A DNA stretch of 64,000 nucleotides from Udeniomyces pyricola (taxonomy: Eukaryota > Basidiomycota > Tremellomycetes > Cystofilobasidiales > Mrakiaceae): positions 102,760 through 166,759 of the forward strand of contig BCIK01000028.1 of assembly GCA_039545295.1 (NCBI GenBank), in the 5' to 3' direction. Below the pieces are notes generated by a model that worked only from the letters and a program-made list of their open reading frames with translations, did not search any database and had not been told where the DNA came from. Of the stretch, positions 46,662 to 57,172 are shown in pieces. Each line of letters begins with the position of its first letter. Position 1 is the stretch's first letter. A program made the translations under genes and the position numbers.

Positions 46662-48425
46662 GAGTCGGTTCAGGATGACGAAGGAAGAAAGGTCGAAGGG
46701 TTAAAGTGGTTACTTTCGATTTTGGGACAAGAGATGAGGGAATGGTCGTAGGACGAAGATCTATTTGGAGTGAGGTCTGAAAGGATGACGATGGTGTTCC
46801 GGAGGCGGTAAAGGAAAAACGAGGAGGTGAAGGCGATTATCGGAGGGAAATAGGGGGGGGGGGAGGAGATGTTGCGCGTCGGTTGAGACGCGGTCTTGCG
46901 GATGTAGCCTGGCGAGTACGCCAACGGATCAAGAGGTTCTTGGAGTCTTTGAGGGTAGGAGAGGGAGCTCTGGAATCTGATTGCTCGCGACGAAAGGCAA
47001 GAGTTGAGAACAAAAGGGAGAAAGTCCAGGAAAGACGGAGGGTTACCGGGCATGCTCACATTCATCGATTATCCTCCTCTCAGCTAACGCCGCCCTAGGC
47101 AGCTTGAGTCTTGGGAATCCACGCGTTCCACGTGTGGGGCTGCATTCGACTGTCCCCGCGCACAATCGAGCCCGATCCTCCCGGAGAGGCACGATGATTG
47201 ATATTCTGTTTTCCTTCAAACCTTGCAAGCGACAAGTCCTTCCATATCGTATCATTCATAACTCATGTGCGTGTGTGCGAGTAGCAATGGCCTTCTTTAC
47301 TAAGGTCGTTTGTATGTCGAGATGTGTTCACTGTTGACTCATGATCGTCGATATACATGCACTCGAGTTAACGTTGTCTCGATCGGGGATCCTTCCATAT
47401 TACAGGGGTCGGGTCGACCGGCAAGCGTTAATCGGCCGTCTGCGTGTCAAGTTCCAAACACGTGGGGGGAGGGGGGGGGGAGGTTCGATGCACGAATGTT
47501 GTGCGAGAACAATAAGTCGTCACTGCACCGCCCAACCAACCAAAGAACCACTATGAACATCGTGATCATGCACAATCATATCTGCATCATGATCTCATGA
47601 TATCTGAACAAACCGTACAAATTGAAAAGCCTGGGAGACGATGCGCGTCGACGTGTCCGGTTCCTATACGTCTTTCCGATACTTTTTAATGTTCCATTGA
47701 CGCAAGCTACCATGCATATCTCAATCTCCTCAGGTCGACATAACATCCCATTCAGTAGAGGCCGAAATTTCAGTCGTCGACGGGTATCGGATATAGACGA
47801 ATGCGTGCCAGGCCAGCGTGCGATCATGAGGCCTTCAGTTCTTCGCAGATATGCCCCGAATCAAAAGTCAAGTCCAAACATTCATGATGATACGGAATAG
47901 CATAGGTACGCGTTCGAGTTATCCGCCATGACTTACTCAATCATGTGTATTGGACCCACAACATCATCGGTATACGCCTGCGAAGTAGTGAGTCAAGAGT
48001 CAAGATCAACCCTGCAGTACTCTACGCTGATGATGGGATACTTGCTTGATGAACGAACGCATTTGATCCTTCAGCTCAACTTGGTCTTGCAGCCTACGTC
48101 AAAGAGACTGAATCTTGCACGGACGACTCTGGGAGGAGCTCGAAGGCCTCCGACCTCTCGAACTTGGCGAGGGTTGCCGGCGAGTCGAAGGGCGCGACAG
48201 GGGGGAAGGGTGGGGGGATGTATAATATATAACAGCCGGAAGATGAGAGTGAGAGTAGAATTGCATGGCAATCATAATATGGAGGAAAGTCGAAAGTCCG
48301 CGCTGGTTTGTGCCAACTTTCGATTTCCCTCCTTAGACGAACTCCCTCTTGCCTTTCCCCTTCTCCTACCTCCCCACCCCTCCTCTCCCCTTCCCTCCCC
48401 ACTCCTCCCCTCCTCCTCGCCCAAC
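46662..48425. promoter_or_regulatory. 1.8 kb divergent intergenic region
   Basis: Lies between the divergent histidine-kinase and eIF3h starts and must carry both promoters. The right end (48340-48425) is a C/T-rich leader before the eIF3h ATG, with a TATAATATATAA stretch at about 48221-48232. G runs occur at about 46852-46863 and 47464-47480. No coding unit is supported; a Met-rich frame at 47928 is simply open into eIF3h exon 1. Confidence 0.5.
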
Positions 48426-50830
48426 ATGGCAGTTTCTATGGCCGCAGCCCTCGCCGCTTCCCTTCCTACGCCCATCGCCCCCGTTCCCTCCCGAACCGAC
48501 TCCTCCATCGACGCTTCCACCCTCTCCAACGCCGCCCCCGCCGCGTTGGCCAACACGACAAAGAGCAAGGAGGCTTCCATCCCGAATGAGTTGAAGAGCG
48601 GCTTGGACGTCGAGGCCAAGGTCGACGTCGACACGGTTCAGTTGGATGGCATGGTGAGCGATTTATCTATTTGCTTGTCTTCGAGACTCATGGTGACCGT
48701 GTGAGGGGTCTATCCTAGAGGAGAGGTGAGAAACCAAGGCAAACGCTTCGTTCGCACAAACGAAACATGAAGCGACGGCGAACGGTCGAGGCGTCTGCGT
48801 GAACAGACACAGACCGATCCAGAGACGTCCTTGACCTCTCATTGCGATCAAAATCCCTCGACCGTTCATGAGACCATCGACTCGTAAACCATCGGGTGTT
48901 GAGCTAGCTTGTCAGATGGCACTCGTTAGACCGCTCCACGAGCCAAACGGGCGACATGATGATGGACGGATGGCGTTGTCCTCCAACCTCCTAGCGTTGC
49001 GTTCTTTCACTTCATTGCACTCTTGTGCAAAAGGAAACCCTCTCCGCTTGCTTGCGCAACTTCGAGCCTCCCATGATGTCCCGTCTGTGATTGTATGCTA
49101 GCCAACTTGATCACTGATGTCGATACGATGTTGTTTGCTTTTGCCTTTTACCACCCTTTCTCCACACTTTCCTTCGTGGTTCTCGCTGATCCTCTCTCCG
49201 CGGCTTCCTCCTTTCTCTACGCGCTCTTCTGCTCTCCATGTTCGCCCCTCCTCCACACCCCACATCCAACATCATTGTCCTTGTCTTCTATCGTACCTTT
49301 CACAGGTTGTCATCAAGATCCTCAAGCACGCCTCTGACGCCCTCAACCACGACGCGACCGGTCACCTCCTCGGTCTCGACCTCAACGGCACGCTCGAAGT
49401 CTCCGATACGTTCCCTTTGCCGACGCTTCCCCCTTCCGACCGCAACGCCGACGAAGATAAGGAACGCGCTCAGAACCGAGCCACCCACGCCGCTTACTCG
49501 GCTGAGATGGTCAAGAGCCTCAAGCAGATCTCGGCCGTCGACAACGTCGTCGGAGCCTACTTGAGCTCGCCGTCGGGCAACTTTTTGAAGGGTAACTTGA
49601 TTGAGGCCCAAGGCTTGTACCAGAGCGTCGGAGGAAGGAAAGGTGTCGTCATCGTGTACGGTACGTCGAGCATCTTTCGGCAATTGTTGTTCAGTTGGTC
49701 AAGGCTACAGATGGTGACTGTTTGCATGGGCATAACGAGGAGAGCGGAGAAAAAAGAGGCGGGAAAGGCGCGCTATGCTTACGCGTATATGCGAGGCAGC
49801 GATGGATCGAGAACGCTTCTTCTGCTTGCTTTTTCTACATGGCGCCAACGATCTGTTACGATGCTTGTCAACATTGACTGATCGCCTCCCTCTTCATCTG
49901 TTCATCCATTCTTTCTCATCCTTTTCATCATGTGTATGTCTTCTTTGCCCTCGCGCTAACCTTCCAGACCCGACAAAGTCGGCTCAGGGCAACGTTTCGC
50001 TCCGAGCGTTCCGGTTCTCCCCTGCATTCGCCGAGGCCTACACCAAGGGCAAGTTTGACACCAAGAGGTAAGATCCTATACCGCCATCGTCTTTGGACAC
50101 CTCTCACTTCCCGGCGGTCGTGTCTGGTTTCTGGATTTCTTGGAGGAGGGGGGGGGGAGTTGAGGAGTATCAGCTTGGAAAACTTGGTTGAGATCGGTTT
50201 GCAAGCTAACGCCATACGGGTCTCTCCTTCTCGTGCAATCTTTCTCATCACCAAATGAAACCAATCGACACATAAATGAACCACATAACTAAATAAATCA
50301 ATCAAAGCCTTGTCGATTACAAGCTCACCTTCTCCAACCTCCTTCACGAGCTGCCGATCACCATCTCCAACTCGACTTTGGTCAACGCGTTCCTCGCTAC
50401 ACTCTCCCTTCCTCCGCTCTCCCTGGCGTCCTCTTCCTCTTCCTCTTCTGCTTCCTTGTCTTCTGCTGCTTCCGGTTCGTTCTCCTCGACGGCCCTTCTC
50501 CCACCTAACCATTCGTCGCTCAGTCTCCTCCTTCCTTCCTCCCTCACGACGTCGCTCGAATCGACGTCGCGCGCGTTGGACGATTACCGAAGGGAAAACG
50601 ATTCCCTCTCGTTCAACGCGAGGGATATCGCGAGGCAGAAAGTGAAGCTCGATCAGCTTTTGGCGGGAGGAACGATGGGAGAAGAGGAAGCGAAGAGGGT
50701 CGTTAGGGTCCCGGCTGAAGCGAGTCGGTTGGGAAGCTTGTTGTTGTTGGCTCAGGTGGATGAGTTTGCGAAGGGAATGGCGGGAGCGGCTGGAGGAGGC
50801 GTCGCTAGGATGTTTGCTGGACAGGTTTAA
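48426..50830 (+). CDS. Translation initiation factor eIF3 subunit h
   Basis: eIF3h is a non-catalytic MPN subunit of the eIF3 complex that helps recruit mRNA to the 40S ribosome. Exons: 48426-48653, 49306-49660, 49968-50067, 50308-50830; 1,206 nt, 401 aa, as expected. An Ala/Ser-rich leader of about 65 residues precedes VQLDGMVVIKILKHASDAL. Then come HLLGLDLNGTLEVSDTFPLP, the MPN core lacking the JAMM metal residues, VVIVYDPTKSAQGNVSLRAFRFSP, ELPITISNSTLVNAFL and a C-terminal helix (SRLGSLLLLAQVDEFAKGM). A Ser/Leu-rich insert sits at about 250-295. Intron 1 is long for this window (652 nt). Budding yeast lacks this subunit, so its presence suits a fungus with a full-size eIF3. Confidence 0.93.
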
Positions 50831-52014
50831 AGGGACGATGAAGAAGAAGTAGAAAAACGAGGGGAAGGATTCCAAGAGAGGGGGGCTGGGTGGGAACAGA
50901 GAGAGAAGAGAGAGGGATGGCAGGAGATGAGGGGGAGAGAAAGGGGGAGGAGGGAGGATGAGATTATCGTAGAAAAGTAGATTGACGTTACAAAGAAGCA
51001 ACGTGGGATATCTATGGTATGAAATCGGACGACGGTTCGCTTCTGCAAGTTGCTTCGAGGTTTCTTCCTTCTTTTTTTTTCCTTTTCTTTTCAGCTCTCT
51101 CTCCTTCTTGGGCCTCACGTGCGTGGTAAGGCAGTCATTTGGAAACGACGCCTTGGAATGAAAAGTGGATGAGACGTAAGGGAATTCGAAGCAGCGCGCT
51201 GGTCGATCATCTGCCTGTAGCCTACTAAGCTAGTCAGAGTCGATCTTTGATATACGTACGTACGTACGTATAACGTCGCAAGACGGCCGACGGCCGGCCG
51301 CCTGAATCTCGAGATACATCAAATGAACTCATGCAGGTATAAAATAAAAACAAAAACGAGATAAAACAAAACAGGAAGGAAGCAAGCAAAGTGATCTCAA
51401 CCTTATATTATCATGAACGACGTCACAGTGATGTCTTGGACAAACTCATCAATCGACTCGACGTTTGATTATCATCGACGGGGGCCGCAGGGCGGGCGCT
51501 GGGGGAATCTTTCCTTTTGCTGATGGCAGTACTGTAGTACGGTAGTACGTTACGCACGTGCAACATCAACGGTACTGAAGATCTCATCTGCGTAGGAAGG
51601 GGTTGATGGATTGTAATTCGATGACCTCACAACTCTGGCCGTTTGAGGGATGTCAATCTCTATCGCAGTACGTCCGTCTTATGGAGTTTCAAGAAGAGCG
51701 AATACGTGTGATAAACAGTATACTGTATATGCATTATTGGTTGGATCATGCATGGGAAGGGAGGGAAGGACGGAGGCGAGAAGAGAAAGGGGGAGGGACG
51801 GGGGGAATGCAAGAATCAAGGCGATAAAAAGAAGGAGAAGAAGAAGAGTTTTGGTGAAGGATGTGGAAAGAGTTCAAGAAGAACAAGACAACAGGATATA
51901 GAAGAAGAACATGAATCAGAAATTTGAAATGTATATGTACGGGGTAATTTTAATCCCATCGGAGCAGAGGCTGTAGATTGAATCCAGAATTTGGATTGAC
52001 AAGTCGTTGGAGTT
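50831..52014. other. Convergent intergenic region
   Basis: About 1.2 kb between the 3' ends of eIF3h and the acyl-CoA synthetase. It contains a TACG tandem run at 51253-51270 and a nearby GGCCGACGGCCGGCCGCC palindromic patch at about 51284-51302. No gene, tRNA or transposon end is seen. Confidence 0.5.
51253..51270. repeat. (TACG)n tetranucleotide run
   Basis: Four and a half copies of the self-complementary unit TACG, which as a whole can form a hairpin. It is intergenic. Confidence 0.9.
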
Positions 52015-55000
52015 TTAGAGCGGGAAGGCGGTTTTGACAAGTTCTTTCTTGTTGACCTGAGCGGTGTGGGGGGGGGGAGGAGGAGAAGTGATAATTTGAA
52101 TGGGACGGGATGGTTCGACTCGGTTAGCGTTTCAAGATCCACAAGGTATGCCTCTCCCTTCCTTTCACTCTTCCCTCAAACCCTTGGAATAAAAAAGAAG
52201 AAAGGGGGGGAGGCAAAACCGAAGAGATACATGATGAAAGAAGAAGAAAAAAGGGTCGGAAATATCCTTACTTTGCCCATGGCGTTCCTCGGGACACCAC
52301 CTTGATACACCTTGACTTTCTGAGGCAACTTGTACGCCGCCAACTGACCCCTCAACAACTCCCTCAACATCTTCACCGTCAGTTCTCCTTCCCCTTGAGC
52401 TTTCAACTTGGTTTCGTCGACGACGACGACGGCTCCGACGGCTTCGCCCCATTTCTCATCGGGCACGGCGACGACGGCGCAATCGACGATGAGGCCGGAG
52501 GGTAAGTTGAGAAGGGCACGTTCGATTTCGAGGGCGGAAATCTTTTCACCCCCGGATTTGATGATGTCGACGGAGGAACGACCGAGGACTCGGTAGGAAC
52601 CAAGAGAGGCTGGGTCGAGGATACCGATGTCACCCGTCTGGAGAAAGGAGGGTTACAGAGAAGGCAAAGAAACAGAAGAAGAAAGAAAAGAAGAAAAAGA
52701 GAAAAGAAAAAGACAAAAAAAAAGCGGTCGAGATCCAATCAGTTTTCAAAAAGCTTTCAGAAGAGTTCCCAGCTCACGAGGCAATCCGTTTCCGGTAAAG
52801 AAAGAAAGAAAGCAGAAAAGGAAGCAAAAAAACGTACTTTGAACCATCGTTCACCTGTTGAAGGGTCGACGGTGAACTCCTTCTCGGTCGTCACGGGATC
52901 GTTCCAGTATCCCTATACAACACGGATATGAAGCGGACAGACCCAAGGAAGATGGCAAAAAAAAAAACGAAGTACAGGGAAAGGTAACACACACCAACCG
53001 AATGATAGAATCGAGGTTCAAGGAGAAAAAGAAAAGAAGAGAACAAAGGTCAGCCACTTCGCTAAATCCCCACTCCACCCCCGTTTATTTATTTCCTTTG
53101 ACCTATCGACCCAAGACTCGGACTCAAGACGAACCTTGAAAATGTTGGACCCTTTTACTTGGATCTCGCCCGCCTGACCGATCTCCGAGGTGACGTCCTT
53201 GGTCGTTCCGTCGTCGGACGTCGAGATCAGTCGGACGGTCACACCGGGCATAGGAAGACCGACGTGACCCTGATCGGGTTATCATCGGAAGCCAAGATGA
53301 TGATGAAGGCGGTCACAATGAGGAGAAGAGGAAGAAGGAATGGGAAAGCCAAGAAGGGGGGAGGAAGGGGGGGGGGGTCCAAGAAGAGCGAGGAGTTCGA
53401 GGATAAAAGATCAATTCAGTCTCTCCCAATCAAACCCACTGAACAAAAAGAATGAAGACGGATGCGAATTACGAGAGAGAGAAACAAGGAGAAACACTTA
53501 CGTCGACTCTTGATGCGACGTCCAACCCACATGAGAGGATCATCCCCGTTTCCGTCATGCCGTACCGTTCGAGCAAAACTCCACCTCCGACCGAGGCCCA
53601 TTTGGCTTTGAGCGACGTTGGGAGGGGGGCGGAACCGGAGACCATGAGGCGAAGGCGGGAGAGAGCTTCAGTCGCGGTCAAAGCGGAGGCTTCAGTAAAT
53701 GTCGAGTGGATGTCGAGGAGACGAGAGTAGATCTGGAGATTGAAGAGAAAGAAGGAGTTAGAGCGGAGTGTCGAATAGGAAAGAATAGATCAGAGGAAGA
53801 ACGGGATCGTAAGAAAGAAGAACAGGAACAGAAGAGAGGGAGAAAAAGAAGAAGAAGCAGAGAGTCCACGTACGGTAGGAACTGCCATGAAGAGGGTGAT
53901 CTGAGGCAGGGTCGTCGAGAGGAATCGGTTCCAAATCTAAGCAGAAAGAAGAAAAACATAGGTTGGAAGTTAGTTTAACCAAGGAGGATGATGGGCTTGC
54001 AAAAGGCTTAGTACGCGCTCAAACGATCTAAGAGTGCGAAAGTGTTCCTTCTCATACATCTCAGGAGAGAGCGAGAGTGGGAAGCAAAGAAAGAGACAGG
54101 AGACAAGAAGGTGAATGAGAAAAGGGTGAAAGGAAGTTCAACGTACGCCTTGAGGATCGAATTTCGGCATAAACTCGCAGCTGGCACCGTTCCAGATGGA
54201 TGTCAGAAGAACGTTGACGACACCGCTAAAGAAAGTGAAGAAAAAGGAAACGAAAAGGAAGACATCAAGTAGAGAGGGGAGAGGCGAGATGAGAGAGGGA
54301 GATAGGGGTTAGTATCGATCAAGGCAAAGAGGGTTTGGGTAGTTTAGGATATGTTTATATGCGCCGGTTTTCTGTTTGCTGCCAGAAGATTGGGCGAGTG
54401 GAAAGAAGACGAGGATGTGATAGACAGAGAGGACAGACTGAATATGGTGCATCGGGAGCTTTCGGAGATCAACAAATCCAGAGGACAAAGAAAAACAAGT
54501 CAGGTCCGATTTAACAAAATGAAAAGAAGCAGAAAAGGGCATTGTTCCCATATCCACCCCCTCCCGCTCGTGAATGCACAAACGACGTCCAACCACCATC
54601 TCCTCTGACTCACAACATGAAGGATCCTATCGTCCTTTGTCCATCCCCAAACCTGACTCATGCTTCTACACTGGCTCTCGAGCGCACTATGCGTCATCGG
54701 AACCCCCTTGGGTTTCCCCGTCGAGCCAGAAGTGAAGAGCATGAACGCGTTGCGGGAGGTATCGAAGGGCGTCGAAGACAGTGAAGGAAGAGGGGAGGAG
54801 GCATCGGACGTAGGGCTTAGAGGGACGGAAACAGTCTTGGTCAAGCTAGAGAAAGTGAATTGAATAACCAGATGGAGATGAAAGGGGGAAAATGAGGTCG
54901 GGAGTTAGTTAAACAGAAAGATACGTGCCGAGAGGAGGATGCAACAGATCAATCCCCCTAAGAATTTTGCAGCAATGAGACAAGTGATCAAGATGGAGAA

Positions 55001-56037
55001 AGAAAAAGAACGAGAAAGAAGAAAAGCAAGAAAAAGGTTGTGGAGTACGACGGAAAGAAGCGCTTTACCCGGTCGTTTCCTTCAACTCTTGACCCTGCTT
55101 GCCGAGCGATTCGCAGACGAGAAGGATCTTGGCACCGGATTTTTCGATGATGTATTGAGCTTCCGGTATGGGGTGGGTGTGAAGGATGGGGACGAAGAGA
55201 CCTCCGGCGGCCCAGGTAGCCCATTGAGCAACGAGCCAGCTGTAACCGTTGGGGACAAGACCGACGACGCACGCGCCGGAGAGGTCACTGATATGAGGGA
55301 GGCAGGGATGAGGGTTAGTAAGATGAGGGTTAGTAAGATGAAGAGTACGGAGGAGCGAAGTGTTATCATAGTGAGAACCGAGAGTCAGGCCAAGTCAGAC
55401 CAACTTAGGTCAGGAAGAATAAAGGGGGGGGGGAGAGGTTCGGGCCGGAAGCCTTTGCCGGGAATTCGTTGGGGGCGATTCGGAGAAAGGAAGGAACGAG
55501 AGGAAGAGCCATATCGTCGCCCATCAAATTCATCGCGCCCCATTCGACGAACTCGGACAGTCGATGGCCTTGTCGAGTGAGCGCATAAAATTGCCAGTGA
55601 GATGTACCTCCCCATACTGACTGTCCATGTTGAGCAGATAGACCTTGGGTTGGGTGAAGGGGTGGAGGAAGACTAGAGCGAACGCAACCAGTACTTTGAT
55701 CGCTCGCCTGATAGCTCATGTCCGATATAGCCCATCTCTTCTCCGGCTAGCGTCCCAAACCTGAGCCCCCTCTCAACTTCCCTTGAAACCAACCTTGCGC
55801 GTCCGAGAGCCATCACACAAGGAGGGAAACATAAGAAACAACCCTCAAGAAAAAAGAAGCAGCGACTGACGTTTGGGATATGTCCCTCCAGAGGGCATCG
55901 ACATCTCGGAGGAGATGGGCGTAGGTCTTGTCTTGACCTGTCCGGCCATCGACGAACGCGACTTTCGTCGAGTCGGCTTCGGCGTGAGCTTTGGCTTTAG
56001 CGAAGAAGGGAAGGTTAGGGAGAGGCGAAGGTGACAT
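52015..56037 (-). CDS. Malonyl-CoA (methylmalonyl-CoA) synthetase, ACSF3-like
   Basis: An adenylate-forming ligase that activates malonate to malonyl-CoA; animal ACSF3 supplies mitochondrial fatty-acid synthesis. Exons on the minus strand: 55871-56037, 55069-55287, 54614-54845, 54439-54458, 54147-54225, 53874-53936, 53502-53732, 53135-53269, 52838-52912, 52272-52637, 52015-52056; 1,629 nt, 542 aa. Motifs in order: GYSWLVAQWATWAAGG, FTSGSTGKPKG (about 167-176), LPMHHIHGVVNVLLTSIWNGA, FMAVPTIYSRLL, LRLMVSGSAPLP, LLERYGMTETGMILS, GLPMPGVTVRL, WFKTGDIG, RSSVDIIKSGGEKISALEIE, VPRNAMGKVNKKEL. RYGMTE.GM and the neighbouring residues match malonyl-CoA rather than acetyl-CoA synthetases. The PRNAMGK lysine is the adenylation residue. 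No clear presequence is seen, so location (mitochondrion, peroxisome or cytosol) is open. Exon 4 is 20 nt; intron 1 is unusually long (583 nt). Confidence 0.94.
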
Positions 56038-57172
56038 GGTTGAAATGGGAGTGGAAGGATCGAAGATGGAGGAGTTGATGCTGATGATGTCGATGATGAA
56101 GATGATGGCTGAACACGCCGGAGATATCGAGGAATGTCGACTGAGGAGGACTCACTGGTGGAGAGATATCTCGATTGATCTGAAAGCGAGCGCTGAATTG
56201 ACTGGAGTTACGATCGATCAAAGTGTTAAATCAAACTGACAAAAAAAGAAAGTCGATTATCAACGCGGGAAACATGCCGACCGGCTACTTTTGTGTGTGT
56301 GTGTTTTTACATCGGCGAAAAGCGACGGTACATGCTCATTTCTTGCGGCAATGCCATGTTTGCCCGCGGCGCGCGGCCACTGATGTGGATACACTGACAC
56401 GAATGCTCTACCTGCAGGCTGAGTATCAAGTACTGAGTAGCAGGCTTCCCTCTAACAAAAAGAATGATCTGTATCAATGCAGTCTATTGGTCGACTTCGT
56501 AGAAAGACCATTTTCACACCCGGATTCAAGTACCAGATCGTTCCCGTTCTTGGTCGCCCATGAGCACTAATACAACACACCAACATGTCGTCGGCCTACG
56601 GCTTTTGTAATATTCCTGTTCATCGCTCGTCGACACCGCGGGCCATAGCGATAGCTACGCATAATACGAACTGTAGTTTCGATGTCAACCAAGTTGACGT
56701 TGCTCTCAATTTGATGTCTCGTGTTTCCTTCTAGGGTTACCTAGTTGCGTGAGAGGTCATACAATCGTCGAAGCGTGCAGATGATAAGGCTGGGATGTGA
56801 GGATGAATAAGGAATGAGGATGAGGATGAGGATTAAGGATAAGGATGATGATGATGATGGCTTTACAAAGAAGAAGAAGAAGGAAGAAAAAAGAAGCCCT
56901 GATCTAGACATGGAGTATGCGTGGCTATGAAGGGGGGAGAATGAAGAAAACAAGAGATATGGAAGCGGGGGAAAAAAGAGCTGGGAGTCTAGTAGTAAAA
57001 AAGCGCTGAGTTGCTGGAACAATTGAAACGAAGATAGAGTGGAGGATCTCTGTTGATTCGTTCCATGTTGGATTATTTTGGTGGAAAGGGGAGGGGGAAC
57101 AAAGGATGAGGGTGTGTGTGTGTGTTTGTGTGTGTGTGCGTTGAAGGAGGGAGCGTTTTGTGAGCGTCGCGT
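56038..57172. other. Intergenic upstream of the synthetase, downstream of LST8
   Basis: About 1.1 kb with a GATGAG/GATGAT-type repeat at about 56800-56860, an AAG-rich run near 56868-56896 and a GT microsatellite at about 57112-57138. It should contain the synthetase promoter and the LST8 3' flank. No gene is supported. Confidence 0.5.

Noticed and set aside
49928..51118. 396-residue open frame on the minus strand
   Set aside because: It lies antisense to eIF3h exons 3-4, is a low-complexity Arg/Lys/Ser composition artefact, and has no family motif.
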